Part shown: positions 11,008 through 21,628 of the stretch, piece after piece | How positions within the stretch are numbered: the stretch's first letter is position 1 | Layout of the letters: each line of letters starts with the position of its first letter | From: Astrothelium macrocarpum | Lineage: Eukaryota > Ascomycota > Dothideomycetes > Trypetheliales > Trypetheliaceae | Reading direction: 5' to 3' | NCBI GenBank assembly: GCA_021030915.1 | Contig: JAGEMR010000077.1 | Location: 62,001-126,000 of the forward strand | DNA: 64,000 bases | Translations under genes and position numbers: made by a program | The notes under the pieces: model-generated | What the model was told of the DNA's origin: nothing | The model's input: the letters and a program-made list of their open reading frames with translations, nothing else | The model's database searches: none

Positions 11008-11452
11008 CGCTAAAATCAGGTTGTTCCAGACTTTATTTTGTGATAGAGACAAAATAAAACTAAGGTTGGGCTAAAGCCAACTCAGTACTCAAATTTTTGG
11101 ATATATTTAATCGCCCACCGAAAGTGGTGTAGAAATGGCTCTTTGCTCTAAAAACAGTGCGAGTATTCCAGATGGAGGATTGAGAGTCGCTTCAATCCTC
11201 GCCTAAACCCCGAAAGTCCCATGGAGCTAAGGCCGAGAATTCCTACCCATTTGTTTGCAGCGTCCAGACGGCTGTATGCATTCCATTTATAGGGTTGTAG
11301 GTGTAGAATCTGTAATCTAAATTATTGACTGAACGATAAAAATTCTGCCCGTATCCGCTCTAATTATCTTTCCTTTTTCATTGCCATAATACTAGATGAT
11401 ACTGGATTCTATAGATACGCATTCATAAAAAGAAGTCAATGATACGGTCGAT
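11008..11452. other. Intergenic between DUF1593 gene and its relic
   Basis: AT-rich, with no open frame worth calling. It may hold a more diverged part of the duplication, but I could not align it. Confidence 0.35.
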
Positions 11453-11611
11453 AAATAGTCAGATGGTGTTGATTGAAATACTAACAGAAGATTTGGCATG
11501 TATGCAATTGACAGTTCCCACAAGCTCAGATTCAATGTTTTGTCAACAGTGCTATACGATTCTGCAAGTAAGAAACTCAGGATCGCCTCCGATGACGTGG
11601 TGTCGGTAGGG
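11453..11611 (+). pseudogene. Decayed partial duplicate of the DUF1593 gene 3' end
   Basis: This stretch aligns without gaps to 10827-10985, the part of the DUF1593 gene that encodes the end of the Ig-like tail. By hand I count about 27 transitions against 4 transversions over roughly 153 bases, about 80% identity. Nineteen of the 27 transitions change C or G in the gene to T or A in the copy. The copied frame stays open for about 50 codons and then ends in TAG where the gene has CGA. No start codon, signal peptide or catalytic region is attached, so it is a fragment. The pattern suits a tandem duplication later hit by repeat-induced point mutation (RIP), though ordinary decay cannot be excluded. 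Confidence 0.8.
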
Positions 11612-11890
11612 AACGATTTATATCTGCGTAGCAGTCAAATCGTTAACCTGGGTTAAAGCTTATTATTACAGTATGATGTGAGGTAATGTCTTTCATTATA
11701 CTAATTCCGCTGGGGAGCTCGCCAAAGACATTACGCCTCTGGGGCTATGACAACAAAACTAAATCATGGATTGCACGATCATTGTATTTGAGCCGTGCAA
11801 TGTGCAAGCAATTCTTCATTACTACTTCTTACTATCGGGATGTGATGGGGAGGGAGATCGAACACGCCTGCCCTACTCTACCAAGTAGCC

Positions 11891-12666
11891 TTACTCCAAG
11901 CTTTGTGCAGCTTCTCTGATAATGTCGACAACAGCCTTAGGATGGGTCAGCTGGACCATGTGTCCCGCATCACATTCTCTAATCTCTGCTTTTGCAGCCT
12001 CGGCCCACATCTTCTGGAGTTCCAGCGGCGTTGTCATGTCTTTTGAACAGAGGAGTGCCATTGCCGGTGCCTTTTCAAATAATTCTGGTCCATACGTCGG
12101 TGGGCGGTCCCATGAGTGCCACTCTGGCTCGAAAAGCAAATTATCAATGTAGGGTTTCGCTGCCTCTTGGCTGAAGTCGCTAAAGAGAGTGCTCCCGGGA
12201 TTTTTGACCAGGAGTCGATCTTCTTGAGGATCAAAAAAAGGTGGGAAGTTATCGAGTTTCGCTCCACGGACAAGTGTTGCCGTGATGGCCACAATCTTTC
12301 CCACTCCGCCAGAAAGACCAGCAGCCTTGCGCTCTGTCAGCGTCAAACCAGGCACAGCGCCTGTACCTATGAAGCCACCAGCAGAGTGTACGACAAGCAC
12401 AATAGTGTTTCCTTGATCAGCCAGGATCTACTCGCGTAAATATCGCATACTATGATCTGAGATTTGAGGTGTCTTACCTCCAGTGCTGTTCGTATAATTT
12501 TGATGTCATCCGACTGTGTAGGATTAGTTGGTGAAGCTATTCCTGTGCTCAGCCTCGCAATGGCCGTGGAGTTGTAGCCATATTCCTTATAAAGGGTGGC
12601 TCTGACACCGTCGGAGACACCTGGCCCTTCCCAGAACCCGCCAACGAACACAATTGTAAGAGGCAT
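11891..12666 (-). CDS. Alpha/beta hydrolase
   Basis: Two exons, 12478-12666 and 11891-12427, are joined across a 50-bp intron (GTAAGA...TAG) to give 241 residues. The protein starts MPLTIVFVGGFWEGPG, a first beta strand and oxyanion-type loop. The nucleophile elbow is VVHSAGG with Ser at residue 78. The likely acid is Asp in LLCSKDMTT and the base His in DAGHMVQLTHP, so the whole triad is present. There is no signal peptide, which suggests a cytosolic enzyme. Fungal relatives are small esterase or hydrolase proteins of the AB_hydrolase_6 type, often in accessory or secondary-metabolite settings; the substrate is unknown. The start at 12666 is preferred over frames further upstream because it opens directly into the fold. 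Confidence 0.85.
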
Positions 12667-13990
12667 TCTCAAGATCAGACTCTTGCTTACACTGCGGTCT
12701 CGTGATTTGATTTCAGCGGGGGTGTGATGGATCAAAAAAGCTGAAGGTGGAAACGGTTGATAGGCAGTTTATAGTAAACGAAAGCTAGGTCGAGCAGGTT
12801 CGATACATGCCTTTTTGGAGAAGTACTCAGGACGTCCTCGGCGAATAAGGGGCATCTCTTGCGCACATAACATACAGCTCACAAGCCAGGTGGACCTTCC
12901 GAGATCACAACTATTGATTCACATAGGATGAGTTGACCAATCAATAGCTGCATACTTTGTAGTGTACTGTTGGTACGACTTTCTGAATACGATTCAACCC
13001 TGTCTGGGCTCACAGTCAGTAATGACTTTGTGTTGTAGGGTGGGGAAGTCGCACTAATCAGAAACAAAAAGAGGCTTGGAGCTATCAGGTGAGCTTCCCC
13101 GGAAATTATGTGGTTTCTGCCGCTACTTTGGAAATGACTGGAGACGACCGACCGCAACCAACCAAAATTGAAATAAAAGATGTATGTTCCATAGGCCGCC
13201 GCATGAGCCTAGGTACTGATCGAATGCAAACCGCTTTGGGGCGTGAATGCGGGTCAACAAGCATGACGTACGTAGCGGTAATCGGGGCGGCTGCAACAGT
13301 CACGACAGCTTATAGGCTCCTAACTCATCGACTTGGACTAGCGCTTCCCTTGCAGCGTAGACCAGGCGAGTGTAGCCTTGAGCATCGTGGGCATCTTACA
13401 GTAGATGACAACCTTTGTTCCAAGGCGGATACACCCGCAGCATCCAGACCGGAGCAGGTAGAGGCTGGCGTAAAATCCAGTGCAAAGCATTGCGGTGACT
13501 GCGGTTCACCACTTCAACCGGAGCAGTCGCTCAGACCGAGCAGCTTGCAGCAGTTGCACAAGTCGATCAGACAAGCAGTGGAGCGGCGAGGGTGACGGAT
13601 TCTGAGAGGCAGATTCGGCAGCGACGGGAACGAGATTGACGGCAGGCAGCGACGAGCTGTACAGTAAGCTATGAAATGTGTTTATCCACATCAAGAGCTT
13701 CAAGATAAGCCGCAAACTTGTTCAGAACGCATATTAAGACCAGCACATTAAAAGTACGTACATTAACAGTGACAATACCCAAGACTGGCTAAATCATCAC
13801 AGGTCTTGGATGAGTGTTGGCGCAATGATTTGCTGGACCTTGTATAGTTTGTACAGCGTAGACCCGACAAACCCTAAATATATTATCACATATAAGCTGC
13901 ATCGCAAACTTGGGGTATTGCTGGCCTCAATGTCCATCCATGCATGTAGACGTAAGCAACGTTCTCTTTATTATCCCAAACCTCTCCAGA
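12667..13990. other. Intergenic, 1.3 kb, no gene supported
   Basis: A plus-strand frame from an ATG at 13134 to 13595 (about 150 codons) contains one short hydrophobic run near AVIGAAATVTTAY. It lacks homology that I recognise and is not called. The rest is unremarkable. Confidence 0.35.
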
Positions 13991-14597
13991 TCATAGCAGG
14001 AACCAAAAGACTGCTGCAACTCCCACGATTGCCCGCATGCTCCACATCCCAGATTTCAGACTTGCCACCCCATTCTCTTTTTCGGCCGACGTAGTCGGCA
14101 TGACACCTACCTGACCGGTGATGGTGCCCAGTCCAATAGATCCACTGGCGGCACTAGCGGCCTGACTTGGAACCAAGGCGAAGGTTTGGGTGTAGATGAC
14201 TTCGACATATGTTGAAGAACTTGGACCGATCATGCTTGGGACCCATGCGGTTGTGATTGCATTTTGTTGCGTAGCGACAGTAGTTGCGGCGGCTGCGGCG
14301 GCGGCACCGGCTGCTCCAGGTGTTACAGCTTGGCGGAGTCTGGAGACTTTGGTTAGCCAACTCGGCTTCCTAGGCTGCAGAGAAAGAAAGAGTCTTATCG
14401 TTGAGCTCTACTTACTCGAGGCTATGTTCTTGAGGTATGGGAGTGGGAACGAGAACATCTTCTGTCGGGGTGCTGGTTGATTCAAAGGTCGATTGTTCAA
14501 CTGAGACATCTTCAGACTGCTGAACAGAACTTATGGCGGATGCAGCTGCAAGAACGGGAAGCGTGAAGACGAATGCTTTTGAAAGGCGCATTTTCAT
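13991..14597 (-). CDS. Small secreted GPI-type wall protein, Kre1-like
   Basis: Exons 14416-14597 and 13991-14339 give 176 residues when joined GA|A across a 76-bp intron. The N-terminus is a signal peptide (MKMRLSKAFVFTLPVLAAASA). A Ser/Thr/Glu-rich spacer and an Ala run follow. The core reads AWVP...TYVEVIYTQTFA and then SGSIGLGTITGQVGV, the pattern of a short fungal wall family related to yeast Kre1 (PF17056 type), which acts in beta-1,6-glucan assembly. The C-terminus is a hydrophobic tail (IVGVAAVFWFLL) after small residues, as expected for a GPI anchor. I am confident of a secreted anchored wall protein and only moderately of the Kre1 link. The acceptor at 14340-14341 was chosen because the nearer CAG gives an immediate stop. 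Confidence 0.65.
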
Positions 14598-16006
14598 TTA
14601 ATCCTGGCAAGATCGAATCCGCCGTTCACAGGTCTGATTATAGGGAGGTGCAATTAAGTATTAGACTGAGCTTCCGAGTGTCGATATTGTAATGCTCGAC
14701 AAACTGACACTCCAATGATAGATGACCAATCTTGCTAACAAGTTCAATCCAGGAATTGTTTATTAGCTGAGTAGTGTTGGGGTGCTGGAAGCAACGGGCT
14801 GGCTACTGCTGCGAGCGAAAGGTGGCCCAACTTTGAAGTGTTATTAAAATTAGAGGATCCGTTTGCTATCCAAGCGGAAGGATTGGGGCAATGATCGTTT
14901 GATAAGACAAGACAGTAAAGACAGGCCAAGCAGAACGAGTGGACGGGTGTTGATCACCCAAAGAAGACGACAAATTGGCTAAGCTTTGCGCAAGAAGGAG
15001 TGACTGAGGATGGGAAGAGCGGAAAGCAAGAGTGGAAAGGAGCACTTAGCGTATGGGTGGAGACGTGGTAAAGATCCACCTGCACGGTAACGCGTATTCA
15101 GGCATGTGGGCCTATGAAGCATTGCAGACATGTAGTAAGCCTTGCGAGCTTGGACTGTTTGGATCCTTAGCTGTGCATTGGCACAGTGATTTTTGCAGCT
15201 ATGGGAAGCCAGGTAAAACGGCTATCATGCCTGGATTCCCTGCAGATCCATCGTCTCCTTGTGGCACAGCAAGTTAGCGGTGGGTGTCGTGATACGGCGA
15301 TGCAGAGCAGCCCCTGGATGAAGCTTTTCAAGAGGGTTAAGAGGCTCGAAGCGTATCCGGTGTTTAGCCAAATGGAGCTAGATGAACCAAGTAAGGACAG
15401 GGACCGGAAATTGAAAATGCATTGATTGGCGGCTCTTAGATAACTCGTCCCTTTTTCCAGCGTCAACCGGACCCTTTTCTTCTGCCTCATGAAAGGTTTC
15501 CGTGCTTGTCTGTCATCTCAAGAATCAATTGCTTATCAATCTCTTGCTTAGACACATCTTGAGAATGTGCACAGCCTATGCTGTTGTAAAGATTACTTGT
15601 ACATTACGCAGTCTCGGCTCCACCGTTCCGAATGCAGATCTCAAAATCCTTCTGTCTGTGCTCAAAGCTTGTTTGAACCCTCATTATTTGCGTTAGAGAA
15701 ATACGAACAGGAAGATTCTAATGTTACATGTAACACAATACTGTCAATCCGTTTTGTCATGAAGTACGATTAGGTACCGAGCATCAAGTCTGATCAAAGT
15801 CATCAAGAATAGCAGTGTAGAAACTTGTCTTGTTTGTCATGTGCTGACCAAACAGGGGGATAATCCTTCTACCGGTGAGCTGTGAAAACGCAAAAGTTGC
15901 TAACGTGTAGCATGTCATACTCAATGTGACTGTCAAAATGCAAAGATTGCATTCACTCCACTGACGCTTTATGATTCCTTCTGAACAGCCGCCATGCAAA
16001 TGTAGC
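14598..16006. other. Intergenic, 1.4 kb, no gene supported
   Basis: It contains only short frames on both strands with no domain or signal peptide. It lies between the 5' end of the Kre1-like gene and the 3' end of the GH16 gene. Confidence 0.4.
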
Positions 16007-17283
16007 TCAAGTCAAGACCAGCAAAAAGAAGATGATCATTGCTACGACTAGCGTTGTCGAAAGGGATGTCTCCATTCTTTTGCTTGACGTCCCTACAGTC
16101 CCACCAGGGTACAGCGTTTGGTTGATAGTCATGTTGGGTTGTTGAGTAAAGAAAAAAGTATTTCCTGAAATATTTCCGTTGCTCCCTGTCGGATCTGGCG
16201 CAACCTTCTGATCTGGAATTTGACAGATCTGGGATGCCGGTTGCGCACCACAAGCCGCTGTATATTGGCTGTTACGAGCCTCATCGGAACTGTTGAAATA
16301 GGCCTTCACATAAGAAACCGTCATCACTGCATCAGATGCTGGGGGACCGCCGGACCAATTAGGGTCTCCATTGCTCCAGTGGTTTAGGAACAATGCTCCG
16401 GGGGAACTTGGAACATCCACGTCTATGTCGGACAGCCAAAGACCGTCCGCGTAAAACGAAATCCTGTCGGAGAGCCAGTCGAAGCGGTATTCGTGATATC
16501 CGTCGTCTGGCGCAAATGCCAGTGGCGCCACATAGTAGCCTGGTGTTCCTGCAGCATTGAAACCAGCAGCTTGTGAAGCTGGTGATTGGACGACAAGGTT
16601 GACTGAATTGTTGTTTGCGACAAAGTCTCGGGACAAGAACTCCAGGTCTATCTCTTGAGTGTTGTTGAAGTACTAGATCGCAACGTCGTCAGAATTTGGT
16701 TACGCAACCAGTGACTACCAGTCTAACATACCCAGAATAACGCTCCACATGTGCCTGCTATGTTTGACATTTTCATTCCAACTCTAATACTTCCATACAG
16801 TATATCTCGCCTTTGCGTCACAATCTCTCCCATGCCTATCATTCCATCTTCGATACTGGCTCTTACCCAAAGCTGAAGACCCGGGTCGCCACCTTTCAGT
16901 CCCGGACCGGCCCAATCAGTTTTATTAGGGACAGGATTGGCAACAACATTGTTCAATGAAGCACTTTTTCCAAATGGACCACGCGCATCGGTAGCAGACA
17001 CGTTGTACGCCTGAGGTATCCAGCCACCATTGCTTGAAATATTCTCTAGATGAAGAAAATCGGATTCGAGTAGCTCAGTGAAAACCGCATTTGGTAGTGA
17101 CGACGTGCTGTTTACAGAGTAACCACAAGTGCATGCTGCGTAGGCTAGGGTAGTTGTTAGATCGGTCCAAAGCGCTCTACTTGTAATGAAAAACGTTTGA
17201 TCATGGCGAAATGACTCACTACTTTGAGTAAAAAAAAGTATTGTGATCAATGGCACGAACATTGACAGTGGTTGCAAGTTCAT
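16007..17283 (-). CDS. GPI-anchored family 16 glycoside hydrolase (beta-glucanase-like)
   Basis: Exons 16732-17283 and 16007-16672 join FW|YFNNTQ across a 59-bp intron, giving 405 residues. The catalytic GH16 motif is TQEIDLEFL (E-x-D-x-E: nucleophile, helper Asp, acid/base). YHEYRFDWLSDRISFYADG and LNHWSNGDP complete the jelly-roll. The N-terminus is hydrophobic and the C-terminus ends in a hydrophobic tail (TTLVVAMIIFFLLVL) after GTSS, so the enzyme is probably anchored to membrane or wall by GPI. A second possible intron at 17145-17222 is 78 bases, a multiple of three. Removing it would join TQ to TYAACTCGYSV and give a cleaner signal peptide (379 residues), which I think is more likely. 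The exact substrate within beta-1,3(4)-glucans is not determined. Confidence 0.88.
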
Positions 17284-17975
17284 ATTGGGAGCACTTCCAG
17301 AGTTCACGTAAAAAATCCAGGCCGCTGTCCACTGGGTCATTCCATGTTTTTTACGGCGCAAAATTGGGCAGGATGGGGTAACAAAAGCGCATTTGCGTCA
17401 TGTTTCATGAGTAGATAGTGAATGTGATTACCGTAGTTTGACCGTCACCTCTGCGGCTGAACAACAGGCACGCGACCTTGTGGTGTTGGCGTCGGAGTTA
17501 TTATGGTGACATTCCATTGAACCTCATCAAAAGGATAGGTGCTTGAGGCTTGCCCAAGTAGTATATGGCAGGGTTGTAAAATGTCGCTTATCGCCAGGTG
17601 GTTGTCACAACCAAGGGTGAGCATGCAAGCATAGGTTGTTATCTTCAACAGGAATTCGTCATTATTCAAAACTTCATACCTCGTCACGATCTAACATATA
17701 AATAGAGAGACCATCTTAGCATCCGACGTAAGAAAGGACAGCGTTGGATTCTGGCTAAAGAGCAACGCAACGCCAGACGCTACTAACCCCAGCAAGTTGC
17801 TCACTGTAATCCAAACACACACATTTCAGCCAGATACCCATAAGTCCATTTCAGACAACATATCCGTGAGATGATGCATTAATGCGTGCCCTATTCGTAC
17901 CACATAAGGAACGCCGATAAGAAGTTGAAATTCTCACAATTGACGAGCAAGCATTCAAATGGTTCGTGAACGTCA
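17284..17975. other. Intergenic upstream of GH16 gene
   Basis: A minus-strand frame at 17445-17687 includes a Pro/Thr-rich end but begins at GTG and matches nothing I recognise. The region holds the GH16 promoter and the cdc25 3' flank. Confidence 0.35.
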
Positions 17976-20900
17976 TCAAAGGAAGCCAGATTCAGACAAC
18001 AAGCTTAAGACGATTAGTTGATGTTCGTCCGAGCACCGCATTACGATGAGACTCACCGAGCAATCTTCTCATCTTCTCGTTCACGCGGCTCCACAGCGAG
18101 ACTGCGTTCGTACATTTCGTGAACGTCTCCTGCAGATTGCATATTTGTGATGATGTAATCTTGCAGCTCCGGAAGTGGTGCCAAAGCATATGGCACATTT
18201 TGATACTGTTGAATATCGCGAATCACCTCGGCCGTCTTGGCTCGCTTGGCGAAATTAATGAGATTGCTCTTCTTGATGACTGAAGAGATACCGTCTTCAA
18301 TAAAGGTCAGATCCGTCAGATAGACACCTAACATTATGGTTAATATGTTGTCCGGCATACGATAGTCACTGGTATTTACCAAAGAAGGGTATGCAGGGCG
18401 GGTTTGCCTTGTGCAGCGTCTCACGGTAATCGGCGAAATTTTTGCTGCTTGCCATGAGTTTTCGTAAACTTTCGAGGACGGTGCTTGTCTTTTGATTGAC
18501 TTGATTCCATGTTCTAGTTAGACGGTGGATGGGTGCCGTTCCTAGAGCCGAAATAATGGAGGTGAGGGTGGAGAAGTTATTCATCGCGCGGCATTTCTAT
18601 ATTCATTAGCATCTCTAAAGGAGTGAGAATAGGCTTTGCACTTACGTCTGCAACCGCAACAAAATGCTTGATGACGACGACTCTTCGCTTGACATCCGAC
18701 TGTGTCAAAATCATCTGAGCCACCCAGTTGGTCAATTGGTTTGAATGTAGAATCAAAGCCTTGACGTTTGAAGCTGGATCAGGTTCATCCTTGGCGAGCT
18801 TCTTCTGCCAAGTTTTGTCAAGGCATTCAGTTGGTTTGATTTTGCCATAAAGATTCGACTCGATGATGGTCAATTGACGAGCAAACTCAATTGGATCAAT
18901 GTCCAGGAATTTCAGCTTCTTCTTGTTCTTGGGCAAGATTGGTTGTGGTGCCTGAGCTGCATTCAACGTTGGTACTAATCGTTTGTGCGGCACATCTTGC
19001 CCACGCAAACGCTGTTCAATAGTTGTGGTAAGGGGACCTGCCCCAGGTGTACTCGTTCCTGCCACAGTATCCTTTGCGAAAGCCTGAACACGAAGAATGA
19101 GTTCTTGACTCGCTTCATCATTGCCTTCCATCCAGTATGTGTCAAACCAACTCTTGAGAATATTGACAACGCGAAATCGTATAGGCTTTTGCTTTTTATC
19201 AACCCATACGCGGTAATCTTCATTACTCAGACCTGCCGGTGGTTGGATACTCCATCTCTTGACCAACATTTCAAAGAGTTCCGAGGCAGTTGTAAAGGAT
19301 CGATACGTGAGTAAAAAGGTGTTGTTGAAAGACCAGTCTAGGCGGTCATGTCTCGTTAGCTGCTCAACCAGACCAGTCAAGGTTCCACCACGAAGTTGAG
19401 GCGGATTGGTTTTCATGTCGTAGGCAATCTCGCCTTCATGATCCAGCCGTAGATATGGGGGAACATCCTCTACTTCCCGGACTGGCATGATCGGAGCAGG
19501 AACTTCGCCGAAAAACCTCTTGACTTTGGAGACATTGCCATTCTGATAGTTTTCAGGTATTGAATCAATACCTTCGGTAAATGACTGAGACTGGCCCACA
19601 TCTGACAATAGTGGACGCTGAATCTTGGCCATGTTCCGCGCATGTGCGTCGTAAATTGCTCCGCCATCAGTATTTCGGTTCTCGTCTCTTGGAAACGCCA
19701 TACTCTGACGTTGTGGAACCATTTCCGACAACCTTTGTACGGTTGAAACTAGTTGAGTAGTGACGGTATCGAGATCCTTTCCAACAGCTCTGACGTTATT
19801 CATTCGATCCTCTAGAGACTCGCCTCTAATCTCGGCCCATTCATCGCTCAGAGGGCTAGCGACGGCCTGACAAGCAATGACAAGTTCGGAAATGAGGTCA
19901 TAGATTTTCTGTTTCTGAAACTCAAAATCGATAATGACTGCACTTTGTTGGTTGGATCGGAGAGCCGCGAGGTTCATGGACTCAACAGTCGAGATCCAAG
20001 GACGGTAAAACTCAATGACCTTCCCTCCCGCTTTGCAGATGCTGTCCGATATAGATTGATGCCGCTGCGAGTTGACAATCTTATCTCGAAGGATTAGTTG
20101 TTCATCCAGCCGTCTTATGCTTGAGGAGATCATTTTTCGCAGTTCTTCGAGCCTATCAAGCAATCTTGCATCCAACTCCGCAGTGGGTTCTCCCGACCCG
20201 TCAAAGTCGTCTTGATCAATGAACGAGGACGAGGTCATGGGCTCATTTACAGCAAGACCATTACTTTGCCAGCTACCACCTGTATGGGCGCCGGCAACAA
20301 ATCCAGGAGTAAGTCGAGGAATTTCTTCGCCACGCTGCTGTCTGGCGACCTCAACGTAACCATAGACACCATTGAGAACACCGTCAGCCTCTTGAAGACA
20401 CTTTGTGTACGAGTCAGGAGCTGGCCAGTCTGCCGAAGCAATATGAGAGGATAAAACTAGTTTCGAGAACCTTGACATCATTTCTCGAAAGTGAGGGTAA
20501 AGAGCCTTGTTTGTTGAGATGATGGAGGGGTTCCCTGAATGATTGTCTGTTGTGCCGGATCCTGCCGCAAGTAGCAGACGCAAATGGTCAGAGATATCCT
20601 CAGCTCTTTTGACAAAATCTGATCTTTCACCATTGTTAATGGCTAGTCGGTATCGCTCAACAGACCGTCGCATATCTTCCACCATCCTATTCCAGGTCAA
20701 TGGCACCGCATGGACATCGTCATAGAAACCTCGTGGGATGTAGGCATTCACGGGGTTTCCAAGCGATCCGCTGGTAAAGGATGTCATCGTTGTGCCGTTG
20801 AGGGGTATTGATTGTTGCGCGATCGAGAAGCTTGACTCATTGAGTTCAGCCTTTGACTTGGTCAGAGGAGAAGCAGCGCTCATTGAGTCCATAGAGGTTG

Positions 20901-21628
20901 CAGGAGAAACTCCATCAGAGACGTACGATCGGCGACGGTGGTGCTGAAGCAGGTTTAGTCAAAGCATAAAAGTAAACACAAAATGTAACACGTACTTTGA
21001 AATAAGGTTTGCCTTCAGCCTCAGATGCCGATACATCATAATCCGTCTCTTCGTCACGCTCGAAGCCGCCAGCTAAAAGTTCTGGTGGCGGCTTAGTGCT
21101 TTCTGGGATTTGAACATTCGTGCGATCTCGTGGTCCAGTCTCAAGCAGTGAGGTTGGATTCTCAAGTGGGAGCTCCATGGTGCTGACGCCGGTAAGGGTA
21201 TTAAAGTAAAAAAGGCGACCGTCAGGAGTGGCCTGAGGTATCCAGAATGCGGCCTCTTCTTGGTCATTGCTTCCAGGCACCTCAGAAGGCATGTTGAAGT
21301 TTGTTTCCCTTGATCCACCGTTCAGCCGAGTCTCAGTGTAATCCTGGTCTGTGTATTCCTCCACTTCTTCCCCCTCCATGTCAGTGCCTGCTTGGTCGTC
21401 AAGACCATTTTCCGTTGAACGATGTACGACGGTGCAATAGTTGCTTGGAAACCAGCCTCGTATGCCATGGATGACGCCATCCCACCAACCAGACTCGAGT
21501 TGGGTTATGACCTGGATAACATCGCCTTGCCGGAAGCTCAAGCTGGTATGATCATCGGTCTCGTAGTCGTATAGGGCGCGTACGAACAATCCACCCGGAG
21601 GAGAGACTGTCCCAGAGTAGCCGTTCAT
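17976..21628 (-). CDS. cdc25: Ras guanine-nucleotide exchange factor, Cdc25 type
   Basis: This activates Ras by GDP release, upstream of cAMP/PKA and MAPK signalling. The five exons are 20996-21628, 18646-20943, 18380-18596, 18057-18327 and 17976-18003, totalling 3447 nt and 1148 residues. An SH3 domain occupies about residues 15-68 (ALYDYETDD, GWFPSNYC). A WW-like segment is near 129-155 (GRLFYFNTLTGVST). The middle is long and partly helical. RasGEF_N begins near 720 (LRGGTLTGLVEQLT) and the catalytic CDC25 domain spans about 895-1125 (VAVADKCRAMNNFSTLTSI, PCIPFFGVYLTDLTF). The tail REDEKIARLLSESGFL is the conserved fungal end and needs the 28-nt last exon. Introns are 49-53 bp. The start at 21628 sits just before the SH3 domain. 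Confidence 0.95.

Noticed and set aside
11686..11919. 77-codon plus-strand frame after the DUF1593 relic
   Set aside because: It overlaps the end of the alpha/beta hydrolase gene on the other strand and has no homology I recognise.
12790..12815. GGTTCGAT resembling a tRNA B box
   Set aside because: No A box at the right distance, no acceptor-stem pairing, and no T-run terminator in place.
13134..13595. Plus-strand frame of about 150 codons with one hydrophobic stretch
   Set aside because: No domain, no splice partners and no recognisable family; composition similar to flanking noncoding DNA. Kept only as a note.
16007..17283. GH16 gene as a Crh-type chitin-glucan transglycosylase
   Set aside because: The active site reads EIDLEFL and the surrounding sequence lacks the Crh-type pattern and chitin-binding module, so only a general GH16 call is made.
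17445..17687. Minus-strand frame upstream of the GH16 gene
   Set aside because: Starts at GTG, no match to the GH16 family and no plausible splice into it.
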